This document shows positions 36,040 through 44,903 of a stretch of DNA of 64,000 nucleotides, in pieces. The notes under the pieces were generated by a model. That model worked only from the letters and a program-made list of their open reading frames with translations. It did not search any database and was not told where the DNA came from. A program made the position numbers and the translations under genes. The DNA comes from Thalassomonas haliotis (lineage in GTDB: Bacteria > Pseudomonadota > Gammaproteobacteria > Enterobacterales > Alteromonadaceae): positions 3,410,001 to 3,474,000 of the forward strand of contig NZ_CP059693.1 in NCBI RefSeq assembly GCF_028657945.1, read 5' to 3'. Numbering within the stretch: the first letter of the stretch is position 1; every line of letters starts with the position of its first letter.

Positions 36040-36055
36040 GTTGATAAATATCAAC
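36040..36055 (-). promoter_or_regulatory. MarR-type operator upstream of the marR gene
   Basis: GTTGATAAATATCAAC is a perfect 16-bp palindrome matching both copies at 34383-34398 and 34427-34442. A smaller palindrome ATCGAGACTCGAT (36020-36032) lies between it and the gene. Autoregulation is the simple reading. Confidence 0.75.
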
Positions 36056-36369
36056 TTTTTAATCATTTTAAACTCAAATCAACTTAACTGTAGAGCATGG
36101 AACTCAACGTTTTTTGCTGCCATTAACGAGAACGATTTTACCCGGGGCTAGCGTTAAATAACTTTTGATTAATCCCTGTTTCAACTGTAGCTATCCAGCT
36201 TTGTATCTGGCCCGGTTATCCCTTTTTACCGAACTTTTAGCGGGGTCAAAAATCTCCCAACTTTTACCCCAAAGCAACGCATTTTGACGAATTTATCATT
36301 TTTTCAATTGTTTACCGCCTGGTTTGCTATGGCATTCTATTTGCTGCATTCACTGCTAACATCTGAAAA
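36056..36369. other. Intergenic region without recognised features
   Basis: About 310 bp between the marR operator and the next gene. I see no coding sequence, tRNA or strong hairpin. It presumably contains the promoter of the gene at 36370, but no -35/-10 pair stands out. Confidence 0.3.
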
Positions 36370-37023
36370 ATGAAAGGCTATCTTTATGTCAGCAAATACG
36401 GAAAACCTAGATCAAGCAGCGCTCCAACCGTCATGACAAGAACGCAACACAGGCCGACTACCTTTCTGACTGTTGACCCAACGGGAGTGAGAGCACCTTC
36501 CGCATACGGCGTAGAAACCAGCACAAGCACCGGCGGCATGATAAGTGAGCGATCCCGGCAACAACATGATCACGGACCGACCAATACCGGCAGGATGCAA
36601 ACGGTACACGCCTTTACATCAACCCCTCAACTGCAGACCGCCGTTGCCGATAATGTCGATGAAACAGTGGCGCGTACAGGAATGAATGTAAGTGCAGCAT
36701 TACGCCTGGAAATCATGGACGGTTTGGCCAGCCCTCTGGCTACCAGTGGTGCGCAGCATCTGGAGACCTTCACAGCACTGCCCAACTCAGCGGCCAACCC
36801 CCACATTAGCGGAGGAAGGGTAAATTTTGCCCAGCCAACAAGTACCTTGGGTGATTTTAGTACCGTACATGCCCGCACAGCACACAACAGGCAGTCTGCC
36901 CACCCGTTACCCACATTCAGGACAGGCGTAACCGCCCAGCAAACACCCCAGTCGGTAAGCTTTAACCGCTCTGCCCTAACGGCACAGCAACGATTTGCCC
37001 GGTCAATATTGGCTGGAGATTAA
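36370..37023 (+). CDS. Hypothetical Ser/Thr/Ala-rich protein (start uncertain)
   Basis: A 217-residue frame of low-complexity flavour, rich in Ser, Thr, Ala and Gln and poor in Lys, with no signal peptide or membrane segment and no family I recognise. The ATG at 36370 has no ribosome binding site. A better start, ATG 36386 with GAAAGG upstream, opens a different frame (MSANTENLDQAALQPS) that stops after 16 codons at 36434-36436. Either the 217-residue frame is used as it is, or a one-base frameshift separates a true N terminus from the rest. It precedes a likely toxin-immunity pair by ~260 bp, so an adaptor or effector-linked role is possible. Confidence 0.5.
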   Translation: MKGYLYVSKYGKPRSSSAPTVMTRTQHRPTTFLTVDPTGVRAPSAYGVETSTSTGGMISERSRQQHDHGPTNTGRMQTVHAFTSTPQLQTAVADNVDETVARTGMNVSAALRLEIMDGLASPLATSGAQHLETFTALPNSAANPHISGGRVNFAQPTSTLGDFSTVHARTAHNRQSAHPLPTFRTGVTAQQTPQSVSFNRSALTAQQRFARSILAGD

Positions 37024-37282
37024 AGGTGACTATCTTTTAAAACTGATTTTTCAGTAGGAGCAAATTCCCCCTACTCGGCAGTAAGCATGGCCATTTATAA
37101 ACTTATATTCATGCCAAGAACACTGCTTTAAAAACAATGAATGGCTGCCCCGCTCTGCTCAAACCAGCAAGAAACACATTACCGGGGAAATATTAGAAAT
37201 AATTTAGTTAAATGCCGGTTGTTATTTCATCCAAGGTAATTTACCTTTTATGAGGAGTTTCACATGTTATAAAGGAATATAC

Positions 37283-38209
37283 ATGGCAAATAATCATCAG
37301 TCTTCAAGCTCACTTACAGCGAAAGAATTGCAGCGCCAATATCAAATTGCCGATCTTTTAACTGCCAATCAGCATACTTTCATACAAATGAGCAGTCAGG
37401 AGTTTATAGAGCTCGTCTTAAGCATTAAGAAATTACAAGGACTAACAGACTTACAGGCAATGGATTGGCTTGTGCTTCGGCTGAATGATGCTCACTTTAA
37501 TCAGCACTGGCAAGAACAGCGAAGCACCTTTAAAGGGTTAAGCAGCTATATACCTGTAACGTTGGATGTCAAAGCATTAACGGCCTTAGCAGCAGAAATG
37601 CAGCGTAGCGGTAACATGTTTTCGAAATATCAGGTGAAAACATATTCAGGTAAAGCCCATATTATTTTTAAAGGCTACCCAGCTCTTAGACAACATCTGA
37701 CAGGCACGCGTTATTTAGCCAGTAACCCCAAAGTTATTCAATTAGGGGTTGGTAAATTAGGAGCAATGAGTTCAATAAAAGGCGGCTTTATTATTTCTCT
37801 TATCGTTTCGGCAGCGTTTCACTCTATTGAGCAGTTATTAGATGAGGAAAAAACATGGCATTATTTTGTTGCCGGGATTTCCGTTGATGCTTCAATAGCC
37901 CTGGGGAGTACGGCTATTGCTGGCGCCTTAGTATCTATGGCTGTGGGCACTGCTACTATGGTTACGATAGGGCCGTTAATTGCTGTAGTACTCATTGGCT
38001 CAATGATCGCATATGGCGCCAATGTATTAATAGACACTAACAAATTAACCTTGCAGTTTGCCCACTTATTAAGACAAGCAGAGACAAACTTTAACGGTAA
38101 TATATCTTCGGTAAAAAATAAGATAAATCAAATCCACAAGCAGTCAAATGAAGACCCGCTTGGTTTCATGCAACGCCTGTTTGCAATCCCGCAATTTAGA
38201 GGTCTATGA
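37283..38209 (+). CDS. Putative membrane-inserting effector/toxin
   Basis: A 308-residue protein. ATG 37283 (AAAGGA, six bases before) is preferred over an in-frame ATG 33 bases upstream. The N-terminal half is soluble and helical; then comes YSGKAHIIFKGYPALRQHLTGTRYL followed by NPKVIQLGVGKLG, a pattern I associate with a group of antibacterial membrane toxins in contact-dependent and type VI settings. It is followed by hydrophobic helices (~180-200 and ~215-260, with a GSTAIAGALVSMAVGTATM glycine/alanine-rich segment), as in pore formers. The stop overlaps the ATG of the next gene, a three-span membrane protein, as in toxin-immunity pairs. Function is inferred from pattern and context only. 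Confidence 0.6.
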   Translation: MANNHQSSSSLTAKELQRQYQIADLLTANQHTFIQMSSQEFIELVLSIKKLQGLTDLQAMDWLVLRLNDAHFNQHWQEQRSTFKGLSSYIPVTLDVKALTALAAEMQRSGNMFSKYQVKTYSGKAHIIFKGYPALRQHLTGTRYLASNPKVIQLGVGKLGAMSSIKGGFIISLIVSAAFHSIEQLLDEEKTWHYFVAGISVDASIALGSTAIAGALVSMAVGTATMVTIGPLIAVVLIGSMIAYGANVLIDTNKLTLQFAHLLRQAETNFNGNISSVKNKINQIHKQSNEDPLGFMQRLFAIPQFRGL

Positions 38210-38799
38210 TGCCTGATACCTCCGCTTATCTTGAAGAGCCGCAAGGCATTAAATATAAACTAGCTTTAATTAGCGGCATACTCTTCTGCTTAGCTATTTC
38301 CGGGGTGTTTATTGCACAATTGGGCGATGTTATTGATAACTTTGACAAGCTTTCATCAAACTCTATATTCGTAGAAGTGTGGCCGTTAACGTTTTCTGTG
38401 CCTTTTATCGTGGCCATTTTCGCCTTGCTGGTTGCTGCTTTTTATTTGCGGTTGCTGGGTAAAATGACCAATGAAAAAATATCTGCCGGCTTTAAAGCCT
38501 TTTTTCTCTTGGCGGCAGGTTTGATTATTTCAAGAGTATTATTTGGCGTAACAGCATCAACCTACCTTGAAAACCGGGGCTACAGCTACTGTTATGATTA
38601 CTCCGAGCATAGGGCAGGAACCCCTGATGTTTGGGTAAAAGCGGCACAATATTGTGTTGAGAATAGCGGAATCGTTAGCAGTGAAACTCTGGCATGGATT
38701 TCTACTCAAGAAAAATTAGGCAATAACCCGACAATCATTGAAATACAGGAAAAAGTGCAATACTTGATGGCGGAACATGCCGATGCTATGTCCCTCTAA
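38206..38799 (+). CDS. Three-span membrane protein, putative immunity protein
   Basis: A 197-residue membrane protein with predicted spans at ~20-42, ~62-84 and ~98-120, and a ~75-residue C-terminal domain with two cysteines (YCYDY and YCVEN) that may form a disulfide in the periplasm. The layout resembles DUF1240-type membrane proteins, but I am not sure of the family. Its ATG lies inside the previous stop (ATGA at 38206-38209), so its synthesis is tied to that of the putative pore-forming toxin; membrane immunity proteins commonly block such toxins from within the inner membrane. The pairing is inferred. Confidence 0.6.
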   Translation: MMPDTSAYLEEPQGIKYKLALISGILFCLAISGVFIAQLGDVIDNFDKLSSNSIFVEVWPLTFSVPFIVAIFALLVAAFYLRLLGKMTNEKISAGFKAFFLLAAGLIISRVLFGVTASTYLENRGYSYCYDYSEHRAGTPDVWVKAAQYCVENSGIVSSETLAWISTQEKLGNNPTIIEIQEKVQYLMAEHADAMSL

Positions 38800-38847
38800 C
38801 AAATCACGATAGTATTTGGAATTCGATGGGACAACTTATCATCTTAT

Positions 38848-39531
38848 TTACTCTTCATTTGTGTTTTTAACATAGTTAGTTGTTTCTAAATCTGTTCTTT
38901 TTTGAACGACTAACCACGCAATAAACATTGAGTTCACATAGGCAAACAATAACAAACCAACTTTATTTAATATTGTAGTCATAATTATTCCTTCATGACT
39001 AACCGCCTGGCTAATAGAGGTTTTTGCATTCATTAAGTTGAGAAATGCCCACCATAATGCCGATTCAGCAGTATTAATACTTGAACTATAGGAACGTTCA
39101 AACTCTAAAATAAATGCAGAAGATAACGTAAAACAGACAAATACAATTAAAAATACACTGAGTGTAAATGTCTCATATTTACTAACATGCAGACTTTTAA
39201 CAAGGATCTTAATAGATTTGATAGCACGCAGATAGCGGATTACTCTCACCACTTTTGAAACTCTACCCCATCGAAGCGGATCTATTGCCGGAATTGAAGA
39301 TATAAAATCCAACCATCCCCACTTAAGAAATTGAGACTTTGATTCAGCTTGATAAAAGTTAATAAAAAAATCGCATAAAAAAATGCAACACACGGCTAAG
39401 TCAATATATTGAAGTACCTGTTTTATTTCTTGATCTTCAATTAAGAATGCTTCAATTGAGAGAGTGGCAAGTACGTATACACTCAAAAATAATAGGACCA
39501 AATTGTATAGTGGTGAACCTTCTTGTTTCAT
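38848..39531 (-). CDS. Channel-like membrane protein lacking the K+ selectivity filter
   Basis: A 227-residue protein of voltage-gated-channel architecture. ATG 39531 has AAGGAA just upstream; a GTG 18 bases earlier is less likely. Spans at ~15-35 (S1) and ~50-66 (S2) are followed by WLDFISSIPAID (S3) and an arginine/lysine-rich S4, RVSKVVRVIRYLRAIKSIKIL, then S5 (~120-142), a pore-helix-like ALWWAFLNLMN and S6 (~185-208). Where TVGYGD is expected the sequence reads NAKTSISQAV, so potassium selectivity is lost or the protein is not a channel. It lies 82 bp downstream of a defence-type helicase on the same strand. Confidence 0.72.
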   Translation of the reverse strand: MKQEGSPLYNLVLLFLSVYVLATLSIEAFLIEDQEIKQVLQYIDLAVCCIFLCDFFINFYQAESKSQFLKWGWLDFISSIPAIDPLRWGRVSKVVRVIRYLRAIKSIKILVKSLHVSKYETFTLSVFLIVFVCFTLSSAFILEFERSYSSSINTAESALWWAFLNLMNAKTSISQAVSHEGIIMTTILNKVGLLLFAYVNSMFIAWLVVQKRTDLETTNYVKNTNEE

Positions 39532-39613
39532 AACTTCCTTGAATTTCACTTAAATTCGGGTATTAAATAACGGCTTTCAAAAACCATTTATAACAATAAC
39601 TTACACCAAATCA

Positions 39614-42600
39614 TTACTGTACATTTTCTTCAATTTGTAATCGCTCATTTTTCAACATCAATGGACCATATTGTACCTGCTGTTCTACTAATTTTTTAAC
39701 TCGCTCCATAGCAGACGCTGTAACACGTTTGAAGCCTAACAGCGATAGAGCTCCCGCAATAGCGTCTTTTTCATCAACGGTGTAAGCATCACGCACTGTA
39801 AGCAATACAGCGTTAACTAATTCAACATCACAAATATTGTCAAGCTTGCGGTAATTATCCGGTAGGAATTCCCAACTTCGTAGAGAAACAGATTGGTTAT
39901 CAGCAGCAAAAAGCACTCCCTTATGGGCGACAATATTCTCGGCGGCTTTCGCTTCAACAATGGCATTATCTACTTGTCGTTTTACTCGTGAACCTGCGCG
40001 AGCAAGCCCGGCAGCGCTGGCGAGACGAGAGGTCAACAAAGATGGGATAATAGGGCTTTCACCATTAACAAGTATACGCACTGCATTAGCAAGAACATCT
40101 GTTGGAATGGCCCCAAAATCATCGACCTTGGGCAGACCTAGTTCTGAATCACCTACCATTTTATAACCCGGAACATAGGCTACATCGCTGTCAGGATCAA
40201 AATCTTCCCGTTCAATAAAAGAGCCTACAGATATCTGTTTAGCTGAATCCATAGGCACTACAATATTCCCCGCTGATTCTTCCTTTTTTATTTGTTCATC
40301 AAGTAATGCTTGGTTTATCATTGCCTGTTCTATAGCTTCTTGAATACGTTCAATCTCAGACTGTGCATTACGGTACCAATCAGTACTCCATACGCGATGT
40401 TGTCGCCATCCCAAACCATGTAGCACAGAAGATCTCAAGCGCTCACGGTCACGAACGGAAGCTGCCTTTTGGTAACTAGCTCCGTCACTTTCTATAGCTA
40501 AAATATATTGCTCTTCATTCTCTGGATTTTTTATTGCTAAGTCTAGATGAAATCCCTGTCGTCCCACCCGTTGCTCAACAGGATATCCGAGGGCTTTCAC
40601 TGCTTTATGAAGTTGTTGTTCAAACGCCCCCACTTCTTCTTCATCTTTACCACTTTCCAGTTCAAAAACGCCAGTTTCGGCATAACGTAAAAAAACTTGC
40701 AGCGCTCTAATACCGTAGGGTGAATTATCATGCACCCGTAATTCATCAGCAGTGAAGTTAGCAAAAACCTCCATAGCTAGTCGCGCACGGGAAATCAATA
40801 CATTCAAGCGGCGCTCTCCCCCCTGCTTATTAATCAAGCCAAAGTTTTGATTGATTTTACCATCGGCCTTACGACCATAGCAGATACTGATAAAGATAAC
40901 ATCGCGCTCATCCCCCTGTACGTTCTCTAGATTTTTAATGAAGAATTCATCCCCTCCCTCATGGTGCTGAAAGAAACCATCAAAATCAGGATTTTCACGG
41001 CGCAGCCGTTCTACTTCCAGCATAATCAACTCACGCTGAACAATACCAAAGGCAACAACCCCCAATGACAATTGTGGTGTTTGTTTGGCGTGACGCATAA
41101 CGGCCTCAGCAATAGCTTTCGCCTCCCCCCAATTGGAGGATGTACCTCCTTCTCCATATATAGTATCGGCCAAATGGTTAAACGTTAAGCCCTTAGCCTC
41201 TTTTTGAGCACCAGAACTTGGGAAGGCTAATAAGCGATCATCATAAAACTGGTTGTTAGAAACGGCAATCAATGAGTCATTACGTGAGCGATAGTGCCAG
41301 CGCAGCATAACTTGAGGCACACCTTTGGCTTCCATCATGGAGAGGATACTTTCCATCTCTGCTGTGGCACTGTCTTCAACATCATCATCCGTTAGCTGAA
41401 CTGACTTGCCAAATAGGTCACTCGGAGGCATCTGTTTACTGTCACCAACAACAATAACTTGCTTACCTCGCATGAGAGCCCCTAGTGAATCAGGTGCAGT
41501 GATCTGGCTGGCCTCATCAAAAATTACCAAATCGAAATCTACGGTTCCTTGTTCTAGATACGTTGAAATAGACATAGGACTCATCATAAAGATAGGCTTG
41601 ATTTGCTGTACAGCATTACCTGCTTTGGTCAACAACTGGCGAATGGGCAAATGACGGTTTTTTTTACCTAACTCACGCATCAAAACTTCCATTTCACCTT
41701 TAGCGTGACGCTTAGGTAAAGATTGGTAGATGTAATCAGCAAGACGTTCTTGTGCATAACCTAAGCAATCGGCATCAAGCTGGCGAAAATCACTAATAAA
41801 TTTTTCATGGCCAAGACGGTCAAAACGCCTGATAACCTCGCTGCTGTCATAAGCGATGGTCACTAATCCCTGATAATAACTCAATTTTAATAGGGTCAAG
41901 AGTAGATCATTATCTTTACGCCAATTGCGGCTATAGTCCGCCAGTAGGTTTAGGTCGTTTTTTCTCAATCTCTCAATCAATTGGTTATAGCGTACATATT
42001 GATAGAGGTCATCAATGTTTTGCCACTGAGATAAAATATCTAAGAGCCTATCAAAAAGGCAGGTCGACAAATTATTCAGTGGGTCACCTTTAGCGATTTT
42101 TACCGTTGATACCAATTGATCTAATTGTTTTTCCAGCTTGGTAAACAATGCTTGGTTTGCGTCAAATAGCTGTTTGTGTTGAATCAGATCAGAGTGATTG
42201 GATAAGAACTGTACGAGCCCTTTTGGAACATTGCCTTCATCAATTTGTTCATAAAGGTCTATGATCCACTCCGATAAGGTACTCAACACACCCCAATCGG
42301 ATTTCCTTCCTTGCCACTGAGCGCCAAAAAGTTTAGACAATAACAGCTCATGATCCTGGAAACGTTTTTGCTGTTTTTGATAATCGAGCATATCATCAAC
42401 CCAGAGCAACCAATCATCAGGGTTATCTGCTAATGGCTCTTTACACAATGCCGCCAAACTGTTTCTAGCGCGACGATAGGCAGCTGAAAATATCCTCCAC
42501 CACTTGTCTGTACGGCCAATCAACCCTTGTCGAATTGGCAGTAGTTCCGCATCAAAAGCCTGTTCAACAAACCGTGATTTGTAAGAACTATACAGTTGCG

Positions 42601-44425
42601 ACATTTTACGACCAGCTGTAAGCCCTTCACGTATAGCTTCTCTATGTATTTGCCAGTCATCAGTATTGATATTAATATTACCAAGTTTAGGGGCTTCTAT
42701 AGCTCGGGCAGCTGTTCGATGTATAATCTCTAACTCGTCTATTGTCGTAGGTAGAGATAACCCCATGTTACTAGCTAACACATGAGCATGTTGAATAAGC
42801 TGTTCCAAATCTGTATGGCAAATTACAGAAGTCTCGGAAATATATTTTTGATCTATGGGGGATATATCACAGCGATCTGTCATACAAAATGGATTATCCT
42901 CAGGAACCCCCATATGATTAAGATGATCAATCAAGCTCTGGACAAGCTGTGTTATAGTAGAAAATTGCTGGACATCCCAATCCTTCATTATGGCAAAAGG
43001 CAGCTCAGGAAGTTCGACAACTCCTCTTTGTGCTTCTACTTCCTGCAAAAAACCTAAAGCATCAACATAGTTGATTTGACTGCCGAGAATAGGCTTTTCA
43101 ATGGCAACAACATAAGCATTTAAGTTCTCTTTATTTTCTGTCAATTGCTGATAGAGTAACGTCCGATCAGGGATGTTAGGTTTTCCTTGATCCATTGCTT
43201 GTGCCAACGAAGCTAACACGGCCTTCTTGGTGCTTTTGTGACTATGGAGCTCAAGCACTGCATGGCCTAAATGACATTCATCCAGACGTTTTTTTACCAC
43301 TTCTAAAGCTGCCATTTTTTGAGCAACAAACAAGATTTTTTTACCACGCCCCAATGATTCAGCAATGATATTAGTGATTGTTTGTGACTTGCCGGTGCCT
43401 GGCGGTCCCTGAATAATGAGATCCGCACCATTTTGCGCAGCAATAATAGACTCTAATTGACTGGAGTCAGCATCTTTAACTAATGTAAGTTTTTCTGGAG
43501 ACTTGAGTATATTGTGATTAGCTGCTTGCTCTACGATAGTTTCACTTTCATCAAACCCATCTTTCAATAATCGATTTAACAAAGGGTTCTGCGAAGGATC
43601 TTTACCTTCGGGCCAACTCGAAGGCTCAAGATCCATATACATTTGGAACTTGCCAAAAGAGAATAAGCTTAGTGAAACTTTGTCTTCCATAACCTGCCAA
43701 CGAGGCTGATTTCCTATGGACTCCTTGACGGATTGAAAATAACTAACAGGATCGAATTCTTCATCGAATAATGGCAACTTCAAGTTATATTCGCCATTCA
43801 ATTTGGCCGCTAAAGTGAGGTTTGGACCAATATCTTCACCTGTATATTTTAACTTAAACCCTTCCCTTGCAGATGTCCGAATTAACTCAACAGGCAATAG
43901 TACCAACGGCGCATAACGCGCAGTTTTTGAACGTTCATCTTCGTACCACTTTAGGAATCCCAGAGCCAAATACAGCACTTCAATCCCTTGTTCTTGAAGT
44001 AAATTGTGTGCTTCAGTCTCGATGCGCAATAGGGATTTATCTAGCTTTTCTGGAATTAAACCTGTTTGCAAATGTTTATCAGAGAATCTTGCATCACCTT
44101 TCTTTTCTGCAAGATGAACATCTAAAGGAGGAAGTGTTACCTGCTCTTGCTGCTCAAAAGTAAAACTACGATCCTGTTCATCTACTTCTTTTTGTTTTTG
44201 ATAGACCTTGGGGATAGGCAAGAAACTCATCTTAACTTCTTGCTTTACTAGTAATTCAAATATATGACCAGACTTTTCATCAACGATATCCAACACTTTT
44301 TGACTCGTGCTTCGACAATTTAGCTGCGGATTACCTCGAAGTCCCATATCTAAAAGTTCTAAACGGCTTCGCTCTAACTGCTGCTCAATACCTTCATTGT
44401 TAGTTTTTTTCTGGGAAGAGCTCAT
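39614..44425 (-). CDS. DUF4011 helicase with Vsr-like nuclease domain (probable antiphage defence)
   Basis: A 1603-residue multi-domain protein. Residues ~15-320 match DUF4011 (SRLELLDMGLRGNPQLN, LYLALGFLKWYEDE, ARYAPLVLLPVEL). An SF1 helicase core follows: Walker A GPPGTGK-346, motif Ia, then VIFDEASQI with D970/E971, GDSKQMPP, and late motifs (VMLRWHYRSRNDSLI; VQGDERDVIFIS; GGERRLNVLISRAR). At ~1260-1350 a Vsr/MTES_1575-type nuclease shows D1295 and E1312-S-D1314. A DUF3320-like region ends the protein. DUF4011-helicase-Vsr proteins have been reported as single-gene antiphage systems (Hhe). How it senses phage is unknown. The core appears intact. Confidence 0.87.
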   Translation of the reverse strand: MSSSQKKTNNEGIEQQLERSRLELLDMGLRGNPQLNCRSTSQKVLDIVDEKSGHIFELLVKQEVKMSFLPIPKVYQKQKEVDEQDRSFTFEQQEQVTLPPLDVHLAEKKGDARFSDKHLQTGLIPEKLDKSLLRIETEAHNLLQEQGIEVLYLALGFLKWYEDERSKTARYAPLVLLPVELIRTSAREGFKLKYTGEDIGPNLTLAAKLNGEYNLKLPLFDEEFDPVSYFQSVKESIGNQPRWQVMEDKVSLSLFSFGKFQMYMDLEPSSWPEGKDPSQNPLLNRLLKDGFDESETIVEQAANHNILKSPEKLTLVKDADSSQLESIIAAQNGADLIIQGPPGTGKSQTITNIIAESLGRGKKILFVAQKMAALEVVKKRLDECHLGHAVLELHSHKSTKKAVLASLAQAMDQGKPNIPDRTLLYQQLTENKENLNAYVVAIEKPILGSQINYVDALGFLQEVEAQRGVVELPELPFAIMKDWDVQQFSTITQLVQSLIDHLNHMGVPEDNPFCMTDRCDISPIDQKYISETSVICHTDLEQLIQHAHVLASNMGLSLPTTIDELEIIHRTAARAIEAPKLGNININTDDWQIHREAIREGLTAGRKMSQLYSSYKSRFVEQAFDAELLPIRQGLIGRTDKWWRIFSAAYRRARNSLAALCKEPLADNPDDWLLWVDDMLDYQKQQKRFQDHELLLSKLFGAQWQGRKSDWGVLSTLSEWIIDLYEQIDEGNVPKGLVQFLSNHSDLIQHKQLFDANQALFTKLEKQLDQLVSTVKIAKGDPLNNLSTCLFDRLLDILSQWQNIDDLYQYVRYNQLIERLRKNDLNLLADYSRNWRKDNDLLLTLLKLSYYQGLVTIAYDSSEVIRRFDRLGHEKFISDFRQLDADCLGYAQERLADYIYQSLPKRHAKGEMEVLMRELGKKNRHLPIRQLLTKAGNAVQQIKPIFMMSPMSISTYLEQGTVDFDLVIFDEASQITAPDSLGALMRGKQVIVVGDSKQMPPSDLFGKSVQLTDDDVEDSATAEMESILSMMEAKGVPQVMLRWHYRSRNDSLIAVSNNQFYDDRLLAFPSSGAQKEAKGLTFNHLADTIYGEGGTSSNWGEAKAIAEAVMRHAKQTPQLSLGVVAFGIVQRELIMLEVERLRRENPDFDGFFQHHEGGDEFFIKNLENVQGDERDVIFISICYGRKADGKINQNFGLINKQGGERRLNVLISRARLAMEVFANFTADELRVHDNSPYGIRALQVFLRYAETGVFELESGKDEEEVGAFEQQLHKAVKALGYPVEQRVGRQGFHLDLAIKNPENEEQYILAIESDGASYQKAASVRDRERLRSSVLHGLGWRQHRVWSTDWYRNAQSEIERIQEAIEQAMINQALLDEQIKKEESAGNIVVPMDSAKQISVGSFIEREDFDPDSDVAYVPGYKMVGDSELGLPKVDDFGAIPTDVLANAVRILVNGESPIIPSLLTSRLASAAGLARAGSRVKRQVDNAIVEAKAAENIVAHKGVLFAADNQSVSLRSWEFLPDNYRKLDNICDVELVNAVLLTVRDAYTVDEKDAIAGALSLLGFKRVTASAMERVKKLVEQQVQYGPLMLKNERLQIEENVQ

Positions 44426-44903
44426 TATAGAAATCCTTGTCTAATGTTAATCATGAAATTTTAAAACTCTGAACCACACAATACATTCACAATTCAAAAT
44501 GTGTTTTTTATATGTATAATTTATATTCACTGTTTTCAGTGGGGTTAGCTGGACCAAGCTAAAACTTTCAACTAAAAGGCTTTAGCTAAAATAATTAACG
44601 GCTACAACCTTGCCAATTAGAGGCGTCCATCCTGGATTACAACTTTCGTGAACAACCATTATGGAAGAGAGAAAACCCCAAAAAGCTACTCTAGACTGAT
44701 TATCACTCTTGAAACAGCCCAATAAACTTACTTTTAAGTGTTTTAATACTACTCTGAGAAGATATTTATTTCGAGAGAGTACGACTGCAGACACACTAAA
44801 TTATTAATCTACGTCAGGATAAACAATAAAAGTAAGGAAAAATATGATTTTTATCAACATTTTTCTATTTGTGCTTGATTAAATTGAAAGGGTCTTGACT
44901 AAA
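44426..44903. other. Intergenic region upstream of the helicase
   Basis: About 480 bp with no credible gene; a 70-codon frame on the minus strand has no family features or ribosome binding site. It includes the helicase promoter region, very AT-rich at 44500-44530. A small inverted repeat TTAGCT/AGCTAA (44545-44550, 44557-44562) is present, with a third TTTAGCTAA at ~44580; its significance is unclear. Confidence 0.3.

Noticed and set aside
38848-39531. Functional potassium channel
   Set aside because: The TVGYGD selectivity filter is absent, so only a channel-like architecture can be claimed.
44582-44794. 70-residue frame on the minus strand upstream of the helicase
   Set aside because: No ribosome binding site, no family features and atypical codon use; most likely chance.
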